Shown here in pieces: positions 36,446 through 46,993 of a DNA stretch of 64,000 nt (position 1 is the first letter of the stretch; every line of letters starts with the position of its first letter). A program made the position numbers and the translations under genes. The stretch is from Solea solea (Eukaryota; Chordata; Actinopteri; Pleuronectiformes; Soleidae). The stretch is taken from NCBI RefSeq assembly GCF_958295425.1, contig NC_081140.1:12299433-12363432 (forward strand), read 5' to 3'. The notes beneath the pieces are model-generated. The model did no database searches, was not told the DNA's origin, and saw nothing but the letters and a program-made list of their open reading frames with translations.

Positions 36446-38996
36446 AGTAAAATGTATTTATTTAAAAACATAAGATCTGTAACCTGTGCCAAGAAGTAGA
36501 GCCAAATCTCAGGAAGAGTCGATGAATCCCCGAGGTCTTGCAAAAGCGGAGGGTTCGCAAAGACCACAGTTTCATAGTTGCTGCCCCAGCCAGAGCTGCA
36601 ATTATGCTATATTTTCTGTGCCTCTGAACCAGCTCCATCCTTATCCATCACTGGCTCCTCAAACCCGTGAGCTCCCAGCGGCCCCTCCTGCAGGGACTGC
36701 CAAGTGCACAGCTGTAGCCTTTTTCCCCTTGAGGCATCCAGAAGATGGGGGAAAAGAAAGAAGCTCTAATCACTATCCCGAGCGATAGCACTGGTGTGAA
36801 TGTAGTTCACTCCTGTTGATTAAAATTCATGCATCATGAGCTCTTAATGCAGTGCAGGGCTTTCATAAATCTACTGGCATTCATAATAACTGTGCTGGTA
36901 AAGCAGATTAAATGTGACGTCAGACATAAAATATTATATACATTTTGTATTTACTGTGCATTCAGGCACGTAAAGCCCTTCCTGTGAGGGAGTCGGGCAC
37001 TTGTTGGCGCTGATGTTGGCATTAAAATGCGCTATAACCAAGAGCATTGGCACTGTCCAGGTAACTATAGCTCTCCAATCATTCTCTACTGGAAGTCAAA
37101 TTTAACTTAAATGTTTAAGTTTAAGAGATTTAACTTTAAATCTCCAGTACTTCCCTGATCATGTATAAGAGTTGGCAGTTGTATATTTTTATGGATCTCG
37201 TATTTTGTGTTTTATTGGTTGTATATTCCCTTTTTATTGCTTTTTAGTTGTACATTGTTTCAAAGCCTGTCTACTTTATGTATTTGTGCAATGTGCAGTA
37301 CTTTGGTCAACTTTGTGGTTTTTAAATGTGCTGTATACATTTGGACTGGATTAGTAGTAGTAGGCCACCTCTGTGGAAGTCCCCATGGCACAGCTGACCA
37401 GCTGATGCAACAAAACAGTTGTAAAGAGATTAGATATCTTTCTCTCAGTGATTCACATCATGGTGTATTAATGATTTAAACATTCTGCTTTACTTTATAT
37501 GCAGCAGTGCAGCCTATTAAACCACAGAACTGTTGTGATATAAAAAGTGCATTTTTGGCGTTCATGTCTCACCCAGCGTCAGATGGCATTGGCTCCATCC
37601 CTCCTACGACACTTGGATGGATGGATTTTCCATAAACACTATCACTGTTACTATTTCATTGTTTACAATAACAAGGGACAGTTTTCAGCTGACCTGAAGG
37701 TTTCAGGGAAAATATCTCATTGGGATTTGTCTGATATTTGGGAACACAATTGGATGTGTGATATCCAAGCTTCAGTTCAAAATTCACAGCGTCATAGATT
37801 TGAAATGTGATGAAACATTAACATGCGATATACTGTCAAAATATTAACTCTGTATTAAGATAAGAAGTAGGATATTTTATTGATGTGACACACATACCCT
37901 GAATTGTGATATGCTAATTAGGTTGTTTTCATTTGAAGTCACAAGAAAACGGAACTGAAGGGATTTTTATCAGAGAGGCAGAGAAAACAGGTAGGAGAAT
38001 ATGTCCACAAAGAGAACAATCGTTGGTCACCTATGGGAAATGGACAGTAATAAAGAACCTTAGTGCTTATTCACTGCTTCTGTATCTTGTCAATGACATG
38101 CTTACCCAGACCTAAAAAGCTGTGTCAGACATGTGCACCTAATAAAAAGGTAAATGCATTGTAAATGCCACTTGGACTTTCAGGTATTGAGTTTGCATAA
38201 TGCTATCAGTAATAAGCTGCCATAATCTTTATGAGCTGTATGTGTCTTATTGTCACAGTTTTGACTTTGACTCCATTGGGAAATGGAAGGATGGCGAAAT
38301 AAAAGGAAACAAATGTCAATATACAAGCCTTACAATCTGTCATAGATTATATTAGACAGATTATATTAGACATAAAACACAAGGTAATGATTAAACACTG
38401 ATTCCATTTTCCTGCATTTAAGCATTATGGGGATTTCTTTGGAAATGATATAAGGTGTAAACACCACTTTAATATGTACAGCTGTTTAACTGCCTGTTAA
38501 TCTAAATACCTAAGTAGCTAATCTAATCACAGGCCACGTGGCTTGTAAATATGGTCAAGCCAACCTGCTAAAGGGGGGAAAGATGATTTTTGAATGTGTC
38601 ATGGTTGTTGGTGCTAGACTGGCTGGTCTAAGTGAACTGCTGATCTACTCTGGGATTTTCTGATCTATGATTTTCAGACAATGTTTGAAAATAGGAAATA
38701 ACCAGTGCGTGGCAGTTTACTGGGAGATTGATGCCATTCTAGCCCCTTCACGGTGGTGATCTACTGTACATAATACAGATATAACCAGACATTGGTTTAG
38801 TGAAGGGCTTTAGATACATATTAGATTACATACTTATGCACACGGCATATTGTACATTATAAACTTACTCACAGATCAAACTGCAACTCTATCACAAGAT
38901 TGAAGCAAAACGGCTTCAAATGCTTCCAGCATTCCAGCGCTGAGTTGTTTCCCTAACACGCATGCGTGAATACGCGCGCCTACGCACTGCGCTTCT

Positions 38997-39010
38997 GTCG
39001 CCGTGGCAAC
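38997..39010 (+). promoter_or_regulatory. RFX X-box in the daw1 promoter
   Basis: GTCGCCGTGGCAAC fits the X-box consensus GTNRCC, 2-base spacer, RGYAAC at every position. It lies 47 bp upstream of the daw1 ATG in CpG-rich DNA. RFX transcription factors activate ciliary genes through this element, and daw1 is a motile-cilium gene, so the site is probably functional. Confidence 0.7.
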
Positions 39011-39057
39011 TCTTTGTTGACAGGTGACACGAGGACGGTTGTGAAGGAAATTAAACG

Positions 39058-42000
39058 ATGAAACTTAAGCGGTTCCTTCTCCGATATTATCCCCCAGGTA
39101 ATACACTCACTCTGCGTCACTTTTCATTCTAATGGGATTCGTTTGTATGGGAATGTTTTTAACTCTTTGTCCTGCGTTTACTGTGTTACTGTTTTCACTC
39201 AGGTATAATCCTTGAATATGAGAAAGGAGGATATCTAAGGACCAAATCAATCGACCTTTTGGATTTGACTCCAAAGTGCGTGAGTTGTATTAGGGTAATA
39301 TTAACAACAGCATTAATGTGACCCACTAACCAACTCATAACCAACATAACCAATTGTAAATATTGTATTGTATTGTAAGTAGGCTCTTATATTTTATATT
39401 ATTTATATTTTATTATAAAAGCCAAATTGCAGCCTATAGACAGACAGGACATGTATCATGTTTTGGTGTGAACTGTTACTGATACACACAACCACAAAGC
39501 CATCAGCTCAGTGTTGTGGCTGCTCTTACTGTGAGGGTAATACTTAAAGTTGTACAGTAGTTCCTTTACATCATTTACCATGTATGTCTAATGTTTTATA
39601 TTATATTATGTTTTTTATACATTTTATTGGCAGCCTACTTTAATTCAATTATCTTCTATTTTATATCCCATAACAAGCTCTATGGTGAAAGGCTTGATTG
39701 AATCCCATGCCTATATTAATCGGTCTATGCCCTTTGACTTAGTATGTGCTTAAATCATCATAACAATCTATTTTTTCATCATCATCATCATCATCATTAT
39801 CATTATCATTGGTAATATTTTCAGCTGCTAGTATCCCATAGCGGCTTAAAAGTGTAAATCTTGCATTTTCCCACCGTGCAGGACAAATCCAGACGAGCTG
39901 GTGGCAGAGATCAGACGATCAGAGGCTCTGATCACAGAGTCCCGGGCTGATCAGGTCAAACAGCTGATCATTCGACTTCAGGAGAAACAGGGTCAGCAGG
40001 ACCACCACAAATTCTGTTTCTTCAAGGTCAGACCGTCTAGACACAATTAAATTGTATACTGGTACCAGTACCACATTTTTGACACATCCACGTTTGCTCT
40101 AATTCAGTGACTACAACTATTATGGGATGGAACTGTTCTTCATTCCACACAGGGGCATATTTAGCATGATGACATTTGGGGCTTTATCAATATCTATATC
40201 ACAGTAGCTTGTGGAGTTTTGCTCTGTATTGTTGTTGGGAAATGTACAGTAATATCTCTGAAGAGGCACTAGAGAGTAGCAATGATAAGGTAACGAGTGC
40301 AGTAATAACAATAGGTGCTTAAAACACAACATCTAATTTATGAAGTTAAATCCTGCGGAGAATCGTTTTTCTTTTTACTCAATGAAGAAAGAAAGTCGCT
40401 GCACCACTGCTGGACCAATGATATCATACCCAGATTAATATATATGGACATTTCATGGGTAATCCTAAATTCAAATCTATCTTCCTATCTCTCTCTGGAC
40501 TTTTTTTTTTTGCAGGAACTTAAGGCACACATACTGCCACTGACAAATGTTGCCTTTGACAAATCAGGATCAAGGTAGGTTTATGTGCAGCACTTAAAGG
40601 ACTATACTTCACCACTTTGCATTTAGCTTTGTATTACTACAATAGCTGTAGTATTTTTGAAAAATTCTGCTTCCCAACCTCAGTTTCCCCTGAGTCATCT
40701 ATTCTTTTCTTTGTTACGTGCCCACCAGTGACACTTGGTCCTGTTAGCATAACTGGGAATGAGGTCCTGTCCCTGTACGAGTGGGTCTAAAAAGGGTGGA
40801 ATTATTAGCTTTGCAGTTTCAAGCCTCAGACCAAGTGTCACTGGTGGGCACGTAACAAAAAAAAAAGAATGAAGATATTTCTTGAATCAGGGGAAACTGA
40901 GGTTGGGAAGCACAATTTTTCAAAAATACTCCCCAGTATTCCTTTGAAAGAGTTCAGGCAGGTTTCTGATGAGGCCTCTCTCTCACTCTGCAGGTTTATA
41001 ACTGGCAGCTACGACAGGACGTGTAGAGTCTGGGACACGGCCTCACGCACAGAGCTGCACGCACTAGAGGGACACAGAAATGTGGTGTACGCCATCGCGT
41101 TCAACAACCCCTATGGGTAAAGCTTCAGCAGCACCTTTAATGACACGTTAGGACTCTGTCACTCTGTTTGACACTGAACTATTTGGACACGCAAGCGAGC
41201 ATTTAAACCTCGCGGTTTACTCTCTCTCTCTCTCTCTCTCCTTTTTTATACGACAGAGATAAAATTGCCACCGGCTCTTTTGATAAGACCTGCAAACTAT
41301 GGTGTGCGGGGACGGGCAAATGTTTTTACACCTTTCGTGGACACACGGCAGAGATAGTATGTATAACTGTCTGTGTTACAGGTTTTTATTTTAGCTTGAC
41401 TGAGCATTCGAATTGCACTGTGACATTTGGGTGTTATGTTCCGTGCCGTCGGAGACATAAATAAGTTGCTGCCAAATATTTTGGCTTTAGAATCCATAAT
41501 CGCTAGTAACTGTAAAAGAGAGTTTTGTGTTGTGTAGGTGTGCCTGGCATTCAACCCCCAGAGTACACTGGTAGCTACAGGCAGTATGGACGCCACTGCC
41601 AAGCTGTGGGATGTGGAGACTGGAGAGGAGGTGGCCACTCTCACTGTGAGTTTTTTAATAGCTTCTTATTTGCCAGTGCCTCTCGTGTTCGCTTTCCTGG
41701 TATCAGGGTTCACGTCCATTCATTATGGAGACAGTAATTACTTCTTAATGTAATTATTGCAAATTCCCAGTGTCTTTACCACTTCATACAGTGCAGAGTA
41801 TACAGCCACGGTCTTATGGGGAATGTCAATGTTAGACTCATAATAACTCGGAGTGAGTCCTCGTGATGTGGAGACAACTCTTCTCAGCTTTGTCTTTTAG
41901 CACTTCACACCAAGTGGAGAGTCACTTAGTGCAGAATCTAAAGCGTGGATTCATTTCTATTTATTTCACGCCTGTATGTTTATTGTCCCCGCAGCCTTCA

Positions 42001-43655
42001 ATAGGGGGGGCTTAAGTGTGTCCATCCATCCATCTGTGATTGTATTCTCTTGCAGTGTAGAACATGAAAGTACATTTGGATTCGTCTTATTTCGGATGCT
42101 TTCCCTTTGTGATGTGCATTTCCATATATCATGGGGCACAGGCGGAGAAGGAAGTGAGAACATGTGGGGTAATGTCCTCTCTTGCTATCCAGGGCCACAC
42201 TGCAGAGGTCCTGTCCGTGTGCTTTAACACGGTTGGAAATCAACTCGTCACTGGCTCCTTTGACCACACGGTCGCCATATGGGACGTTGCTTCAGGAAGG
42301 TGAGACAGCATCACTGTATATACTGGATGTATAAAGCGTAATACTTTACGTTCCTTCTCTTCTCAGACGTGTTCACACATTGATCGGCCACAGTGGAGAA
42401 ATCAGCAATGTCCAGTTTAACTGGGACTGTTCCCTCATCGTCACGGGCTCCATGGACAAAACCTGCAAGGTAAACTATTGTCTGCCCGGAGACCCAAAAA
42501 CAAACCTAGATGTGACCAAGTTATATCAGTTGACACATGGTGGAATAGTGGCTAGCACTGTTGCCTTGCAGCAAAAAGACACGGGGCTTTGCGGCGTGTT
42601 GTGTGCGTGGGTTTTCTCTGGGTTCTCCGGTTTCCTCCCCCAGTCCAAAAAACATTCCGAAGTGAATTGGACACAATAAATTGACTTTGAATGTGAGCGT
42701 GGATTGTTGTTTGTCGCTGTGTGTTTGTGCTGTGACGGACGGGCTATCTGTCCAGGCTGTAACGACGTCTTTCACGCCCCATGTCAGCAGGTGGCCCTGC
42801 GACCCTCTTGGGGGATAAAGCGGTGGACGATGAATTAACCTATTGCCATAGATAGTTGTGTGACATGGATGTCTCCTCTTCTTGTTCATATTCAGTCTCC
42901 TCCGTTTCCTGTCTCCTCCTACTTCTTGTCTCCAAGGTTGCATCATTTACAGAGCGAGAGAGAGAGAGAGAGAAAAAAAACTGAAATCCTAATTCTTTAA
43001 TTATGCCAAGATGAGTCATGTTCACATGAAAGAATTATCCACCTCACCGCCTTTCTCTCGGGGGCATATGGTTAAAATAAAGTCCTCTATAAGACAGCTA
43101 CCACCAGTATCAGTGTCAGAACATGCAAGCACATTTGTCTCATGAGACTATGTATGTGTCTATATTGACGTGTGTGTCTACAGTACGTTTGTCCCAGTTT
43201 TGTGCTCGTGTGATTCTTACTAGAATGCAGGAATGAGTGCTATTCTGTCACTTAATTGTTATGATTATGTATTTGCAGCTGTGGGAGGCCGCCACTGGCA
43301 AATGTGTGGCCACGCTTGTCGGGCACAAAGAAGAGGTGCTGGATGTGTGTTTTGATTTAAGCGGTCAGCTCATTGCCACTGCCTCCGCTGATGGTGAGAC
43401 TTTTCTGATTTTTCCTCTTTTCTTTCTTGTTTGCTTCCCTGCGTGTATTTGAACGACCTGCACTTGTCTCTGTCAGGCACAGCACGAGTGTTTAGTGCAA
43501 TGACACGGGAATGTCTCATCGTCCTAGTTGGCCATGATGGAGAGATCTCAAAGGTAAATATCACTGGACTGAAAATGGATATTCACCCATATTCTGTGAG
43601 AATTGGATTTAAATCTAACCACACGTCCTCAAAACAACGTTTTACTTTTCCATCA

Positions 43656-43690
<35 letters not shown>

Positions 43691-45365
43691 AACGCCGCAT
43701 AGATTTTGTTGTGTAATGGCAGTGATTTGACCCATTTACTGTTTACGAGGACACAGAGTGTGTTTTCCTGCAAGTTGATGCTCAGAGGCTTTCTGTGTAT
43801 GAGCGGCTGAGGAGCTATCGCTGTTTACTGTAGCACATCAGGCCGTTAGTAATAAATAGGCTGGATCAGGGATGATTCCAGGGGATTATGACACTAATCT
43901 CTCTTTAACAGGACACACTCTCCCTCCCCTTCCTGCTTCTTAACCACGAGCATGTTTATTTTTCCACTGGTCTTTTCCTCTTTTTCACTTCTTGCCGTTT
44001 ATCTGCCTCTCATCCCCACCCCTGGGCCCTAATTGAATTTTTCCTCTTCATATGTTGCATTGCTGTCTTTTGCTTTTTTTAAATTGAGGTTATTATTATT
44101 ATATTATAATATGCTAGAGTATTAGGGCCACAAAAAAAACCCCAAAAAACCCAGAATGAATTCAGAGATTAAAGTCAGAATTCCTGCTGTTTTCTTTTAT
44201 TTATTTATTTATTTACTTATTTATTTATTTTTTACATGTGGCCATAATACTGTTCCGTAACATTAAAAAGACTTATCTTCTTTGCAAATATTTTATTTGG
44301 AATTTTCTGGGGGCAAACAAAATAGTTAATGTGATGGCAGATAAAACCACTTTGAGGATACTTATTTATTGTAACTTTTGCAGCGTGCCTCCATCCATCC
44401 ATAATATATAGAAAATGAGGGTGGTTTTTGTGTATGTTATGGAAGCTATATGTTATAGCTTTAATTGTGTTTGTTTAAACATTGTCCCTGGTATGTTTCA
44501 GCTTCATCAACTATGTCAGTCTGTTTTCTCCTTTGCTTTTTTGATCTTCCACTCATCTCGTCTATGTCAGCGTCTTCCCTCTTCATTTCCTGACTGGATT
44601 TTTGGTTTAGAATTTTAATAAAAGCTTACTTTATTTTCATGGCCATCTAGAGCCAGCTTTATTTAATCATCCTTGTCCTCACTGTGGGGATATGAAAGCA
44701 GGGATGAAACGATAAACCCAAGCTCTAACACAATCAGCTTCAGCCATGATTTCCATACATAATACTCACTGGAAAAGCTGGTCACTAAGGTGCGTCACCT
44801 GTGTCTTTAAACCCATTCATTACTGAACGTGGAATGACATTTTGTGGAAATAATGCTGCAGTTCCCCTTAACTTTGTAATGTGGGACATTTTCTGACATT
44901 ATCTCTGACTCAGCACTCTCTCTGGCCGCTCTTGTATCACACCTCTGAATAAGACTTTATCACCTCTCACTATAACTGTCTTGGTAGGTCTGTTTCAGCC
45001 CGCAGGGCAGCAGGGTCCTGACTGCCAGCTCAGACAAGACGGCTCGCCTGTGGGACGTTCAGTCTGGAGTCTGCCTACAAGTCCTGGCGGGGCACACTGA
45101 CGAGATCTTCTCCTGCGCCTTTAACTACGAGGGCGACACCATCATTACTGGTACATATGCTCCTTCTCTTATTTATGCTTGTTTTATTCCACCACGTTAA
45201 CCGATTTCCTCTCACTGTCTTTTAATGTTAAATTCCTTAGTTCATGTTACAGTTGGGTGGTTAAATGAATCTGATGCTCGATCACGTCGTCCTGTGCAAA
45301 CCATCTGTTTGCATTTGTGCTTCCCTGCAGGCAGCAAGGATAACACATGCCGGATCTGGTACTGA
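39058..45365 (+). CDS. daw1: Dynein assembly factor with WD repeats 1 (WDR69/ODA16)
   Basis: DAW1 (ODA16) is the adaptor that loads outer dynein arms onto intraflagellar transport for delivery to the axoneme. Thirteen exons join in phase: 39058-39097, 39203-39275, 39882-40026, 40516-40574, 40994-41116, 41257-41356, 41538-41645, 42193-42299, 42367-42469, 43279-43393, 43477-43553, 44988-45150 and 45331-45365. The 415 residues match the human length. The N-terminus ([25 protein letters not shown]) precedes a series of WD40 repeats marked by [94 protein letters not shown] and [12 protein letters not shown]. The WD dipeptide is WC in the second repeat, as I would expect some variation. A perfect X-box lies just upstream. 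Confidence 0.95.
40650..40930. repeat. Large imperfect inverted repeat (foldback) in daw1 intron 4
   Basis: The arm 40650-40740 and the arm 40829-40930 are reverse complements over most of their length. Each arm contains TTCCCAACCTCAGTTTCCCC (or its complement) and GTTACGTGCCCACCAGTGAC (or its complement). A roughly 90-base loop separates them. It may be a MITE-like foldback element; the transcript would form a long hairpin. Confidence 0.85.
41221..41241. repeat. CT microsatellite at the daw1 exon 6 acceptor
   Basis: A run of CT units lies just upstream of the TACGACAG acceptor of exon 41257-41356, and forms part of its polypyrimidine tract. Confidence 0.85.
42536..42836 (+). mobile_element. 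Diverged SINE copy in daw1 intron 9
   Basis: The order on the plus strand is: CACATGGTGGAATAGTGGCT (tRNA-like head), GTTCTCCGGTTTCCTCCCCC, TTGTTTGTCGCTGTGTG and GGGGGATAAAGCGGTGGACG. It matches the family at 36074-36445 in opposite orientation and is more diverged. Confidence 0.75.
43659..43688. repeat. GT microsatellite in a daw1 intron
   Basis: About 14 GT units downstream of exon 43477-43553. Confidence 0.9.
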
Positions 45366-45821
45366 CTCTCGACCTAGCGGAGGTTTCACACCGACAAAGA
45401 TGTACCCACCATGAATCTGTCTGTGTATTAAAAAAAAAACGAAAGGTTATTTCAACATTAGTCTTTCTGTAGTCTTACTGAGTTTGTTTGATGCTTCACT
45501 GGATCTGTATTAACCATATAGTGTGTCTCGCCTTTCATTTACTGCTAACAGGATGCAACATTGGCTTCATTAGTTTGGATTCTTCAACATCTTTGGCTTT
45601 GATATTTACGCTGTTTAGATGATAATCACACAGTGGGAATTTACACACATACAGAATTTTTGTCGCAGTTCAATACAACATGTACAGTTACGGTATGAAT
45701 GGTATGAAAGCCATTAAACATTATCTTGGTCCCAACCGATCATTGATTTCCATGTTTCATGAGCACGTTAACAGTTTTGTTTCCACTGCGATTGCCGACC
45801 ACTTTCTCCTCCACATGAGCC

Positions 45822-46100
45822 GACACAGGGCGCGAGGCGGGGTACACCCTGGACAGATCGCCAGTCCATCACAGGGACAACAACACACAGCTACAAACAA
45901 ACATTCACACCTACGGGCTAGTTAGAGGGTTCAATTTACCTAATCCCCATATTGCATGTTTTTGGAGTGTGGGAGGAAGCCGGAGAACCCGGAGAAAACC
46001 CAAGCTCACACAGGGAGAACATGCAAACTCCATGCAGAAAGGCCCTTGTTCCAACCGGGTCGCGAACCCGGGTCTTCTTGCTGCAAAGGCAAAAGCGCTC
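45822..46100 (-). mobile_element. SINE copy between daw1 and sphkap
   Basis: It shares GGGGTACACCCTGGACAG, TGTGGGAGGAAGCCGGAG, GGGAGAACATGCAAACTCC and AACCCGGGTCTTCTTGCTGC with the copy at 36074-36445, in the same orientation. The A-box end of the head is lost. Confidence 0.75.
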
Positions 46101-46170
46101 TGTGTTAATTACCCTTTGTGGTAACTGCTGAGGAACGATCCAAGGGTGCTCATATTTCACGTCACACAAA

Positions 46171-46176
46171 TTTATT
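46171..46176 (-). terminator. Likely polyadenylation signal of sphkap
   Basis: The minus strand reads AATAAA here, about 820 bases after the sphkap stop codon. No nearer hexamer was noticed on that strand, but the search was by eye. Confidence 0.45.
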
Positions 46177-46993
46177 GATGTCAAAAGATAAATACATTCA
46201 GTTCTACCTTGACGTATTTTACAGTTGATTTGTGTGCTTTCCCACACTACACTACAATACCACTAAGTAGAGAGAGAGAGAGAGGGAGAACCAGACCAAA
46301 ATTCACATACAAACATTACAAACCTTACTCCGTCTTTCTGACACACAGTAGTAAAAGCTAAAGGGAGCAGCTCCACTTGTGCTACAGTTCCAAATCTACA
46401 GTATGTACAGTACTGCTATCCAAAAATAAACAGTTCTCAACTAACATGAACAAGATAAACATCCTCGGAGCTGAAAGTCAACGTCCACTGACCACAACGA
46501 AGAACGTTAAGCAAAATGTGCAGTGAGAAGAAAGTGAGCACGTCTGCTCTGACATTTCAACTGCCTCCATTTTTACAACAGAAGGTTTGAGTGTGGGTGG
46601 AGCAGTGGGGAGAACTGAAGAGAAAATTTAAATATATTTATATACATATTTATATGTTCTGGAGCAGTTAAAACCTGCTGACTATAATCTTAGGAAGGCC
46701 AGTTTATTCCTGATAGGAACGACTCACCTGTACACCCACAGTTTGTCACGCTACAAGTGAATCTGAGAACAAAACCATGCTTTTTTTTTTTTAAAGGGAG
46801 ATTGGTCCATTTATGGCTGTGGACAGACAGCACAGAGCAGTGTGAACATCTCAAACACGCTGATCACATTGTGCTTTCAGTTTGCAGCTGGCGACGCTTG
46901 GTGTGATGACACAGGGGAAGTCAAACACTTAGTAACATGTCAGCAGTGCAAGTGGATGAGTTTTTGTTTGCAGCATGGGGACGCTTGTCTGGC

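Larger units (their letters stand above)
33661..39057. other. Intergenic region between slc19a3 and daw1
   Basis: These divergent genes are separated by 5.4 kb. It contains a long TA microsatellite (34436-34520), a near full-length SINE (36074-36445) and, at the right end, the CpG-rich daw1 promoter. I looked for a ccl20-type chemokine, which sits here in human, and saw no cysteine-patterned exon supporting one. Confidence 0.5.
45366..46993. other. 3' UTRs and gap between converging daw1 and sphkap
   Basis: A possible ATTAAA signal for daw1 lies at 45427-45432, just before an A run. A SINE copy occupies 45822-46100. The sphkap 3' UTR reads leftwards from 46993 to a likely signal at 46171-46176. 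No further coding sequence is seen. Confidence 0.5.

Noticed and set aside
36024..36473. Open frames of 120-150 codons
   Set aside because: They lie within the SINE at 36074-36445 and are repeat-derived.
33661..39057. ccl20-like chemokine expected from human synteny
   Set aside because: No exon with the chemokine cysteine pattern was found on either strand by eye. A profile search would settle it.
42521..42946. 141-codon minus-strand frame in daw1
   Set aside because: It overlaps a SINE copy and has no family resemblance.
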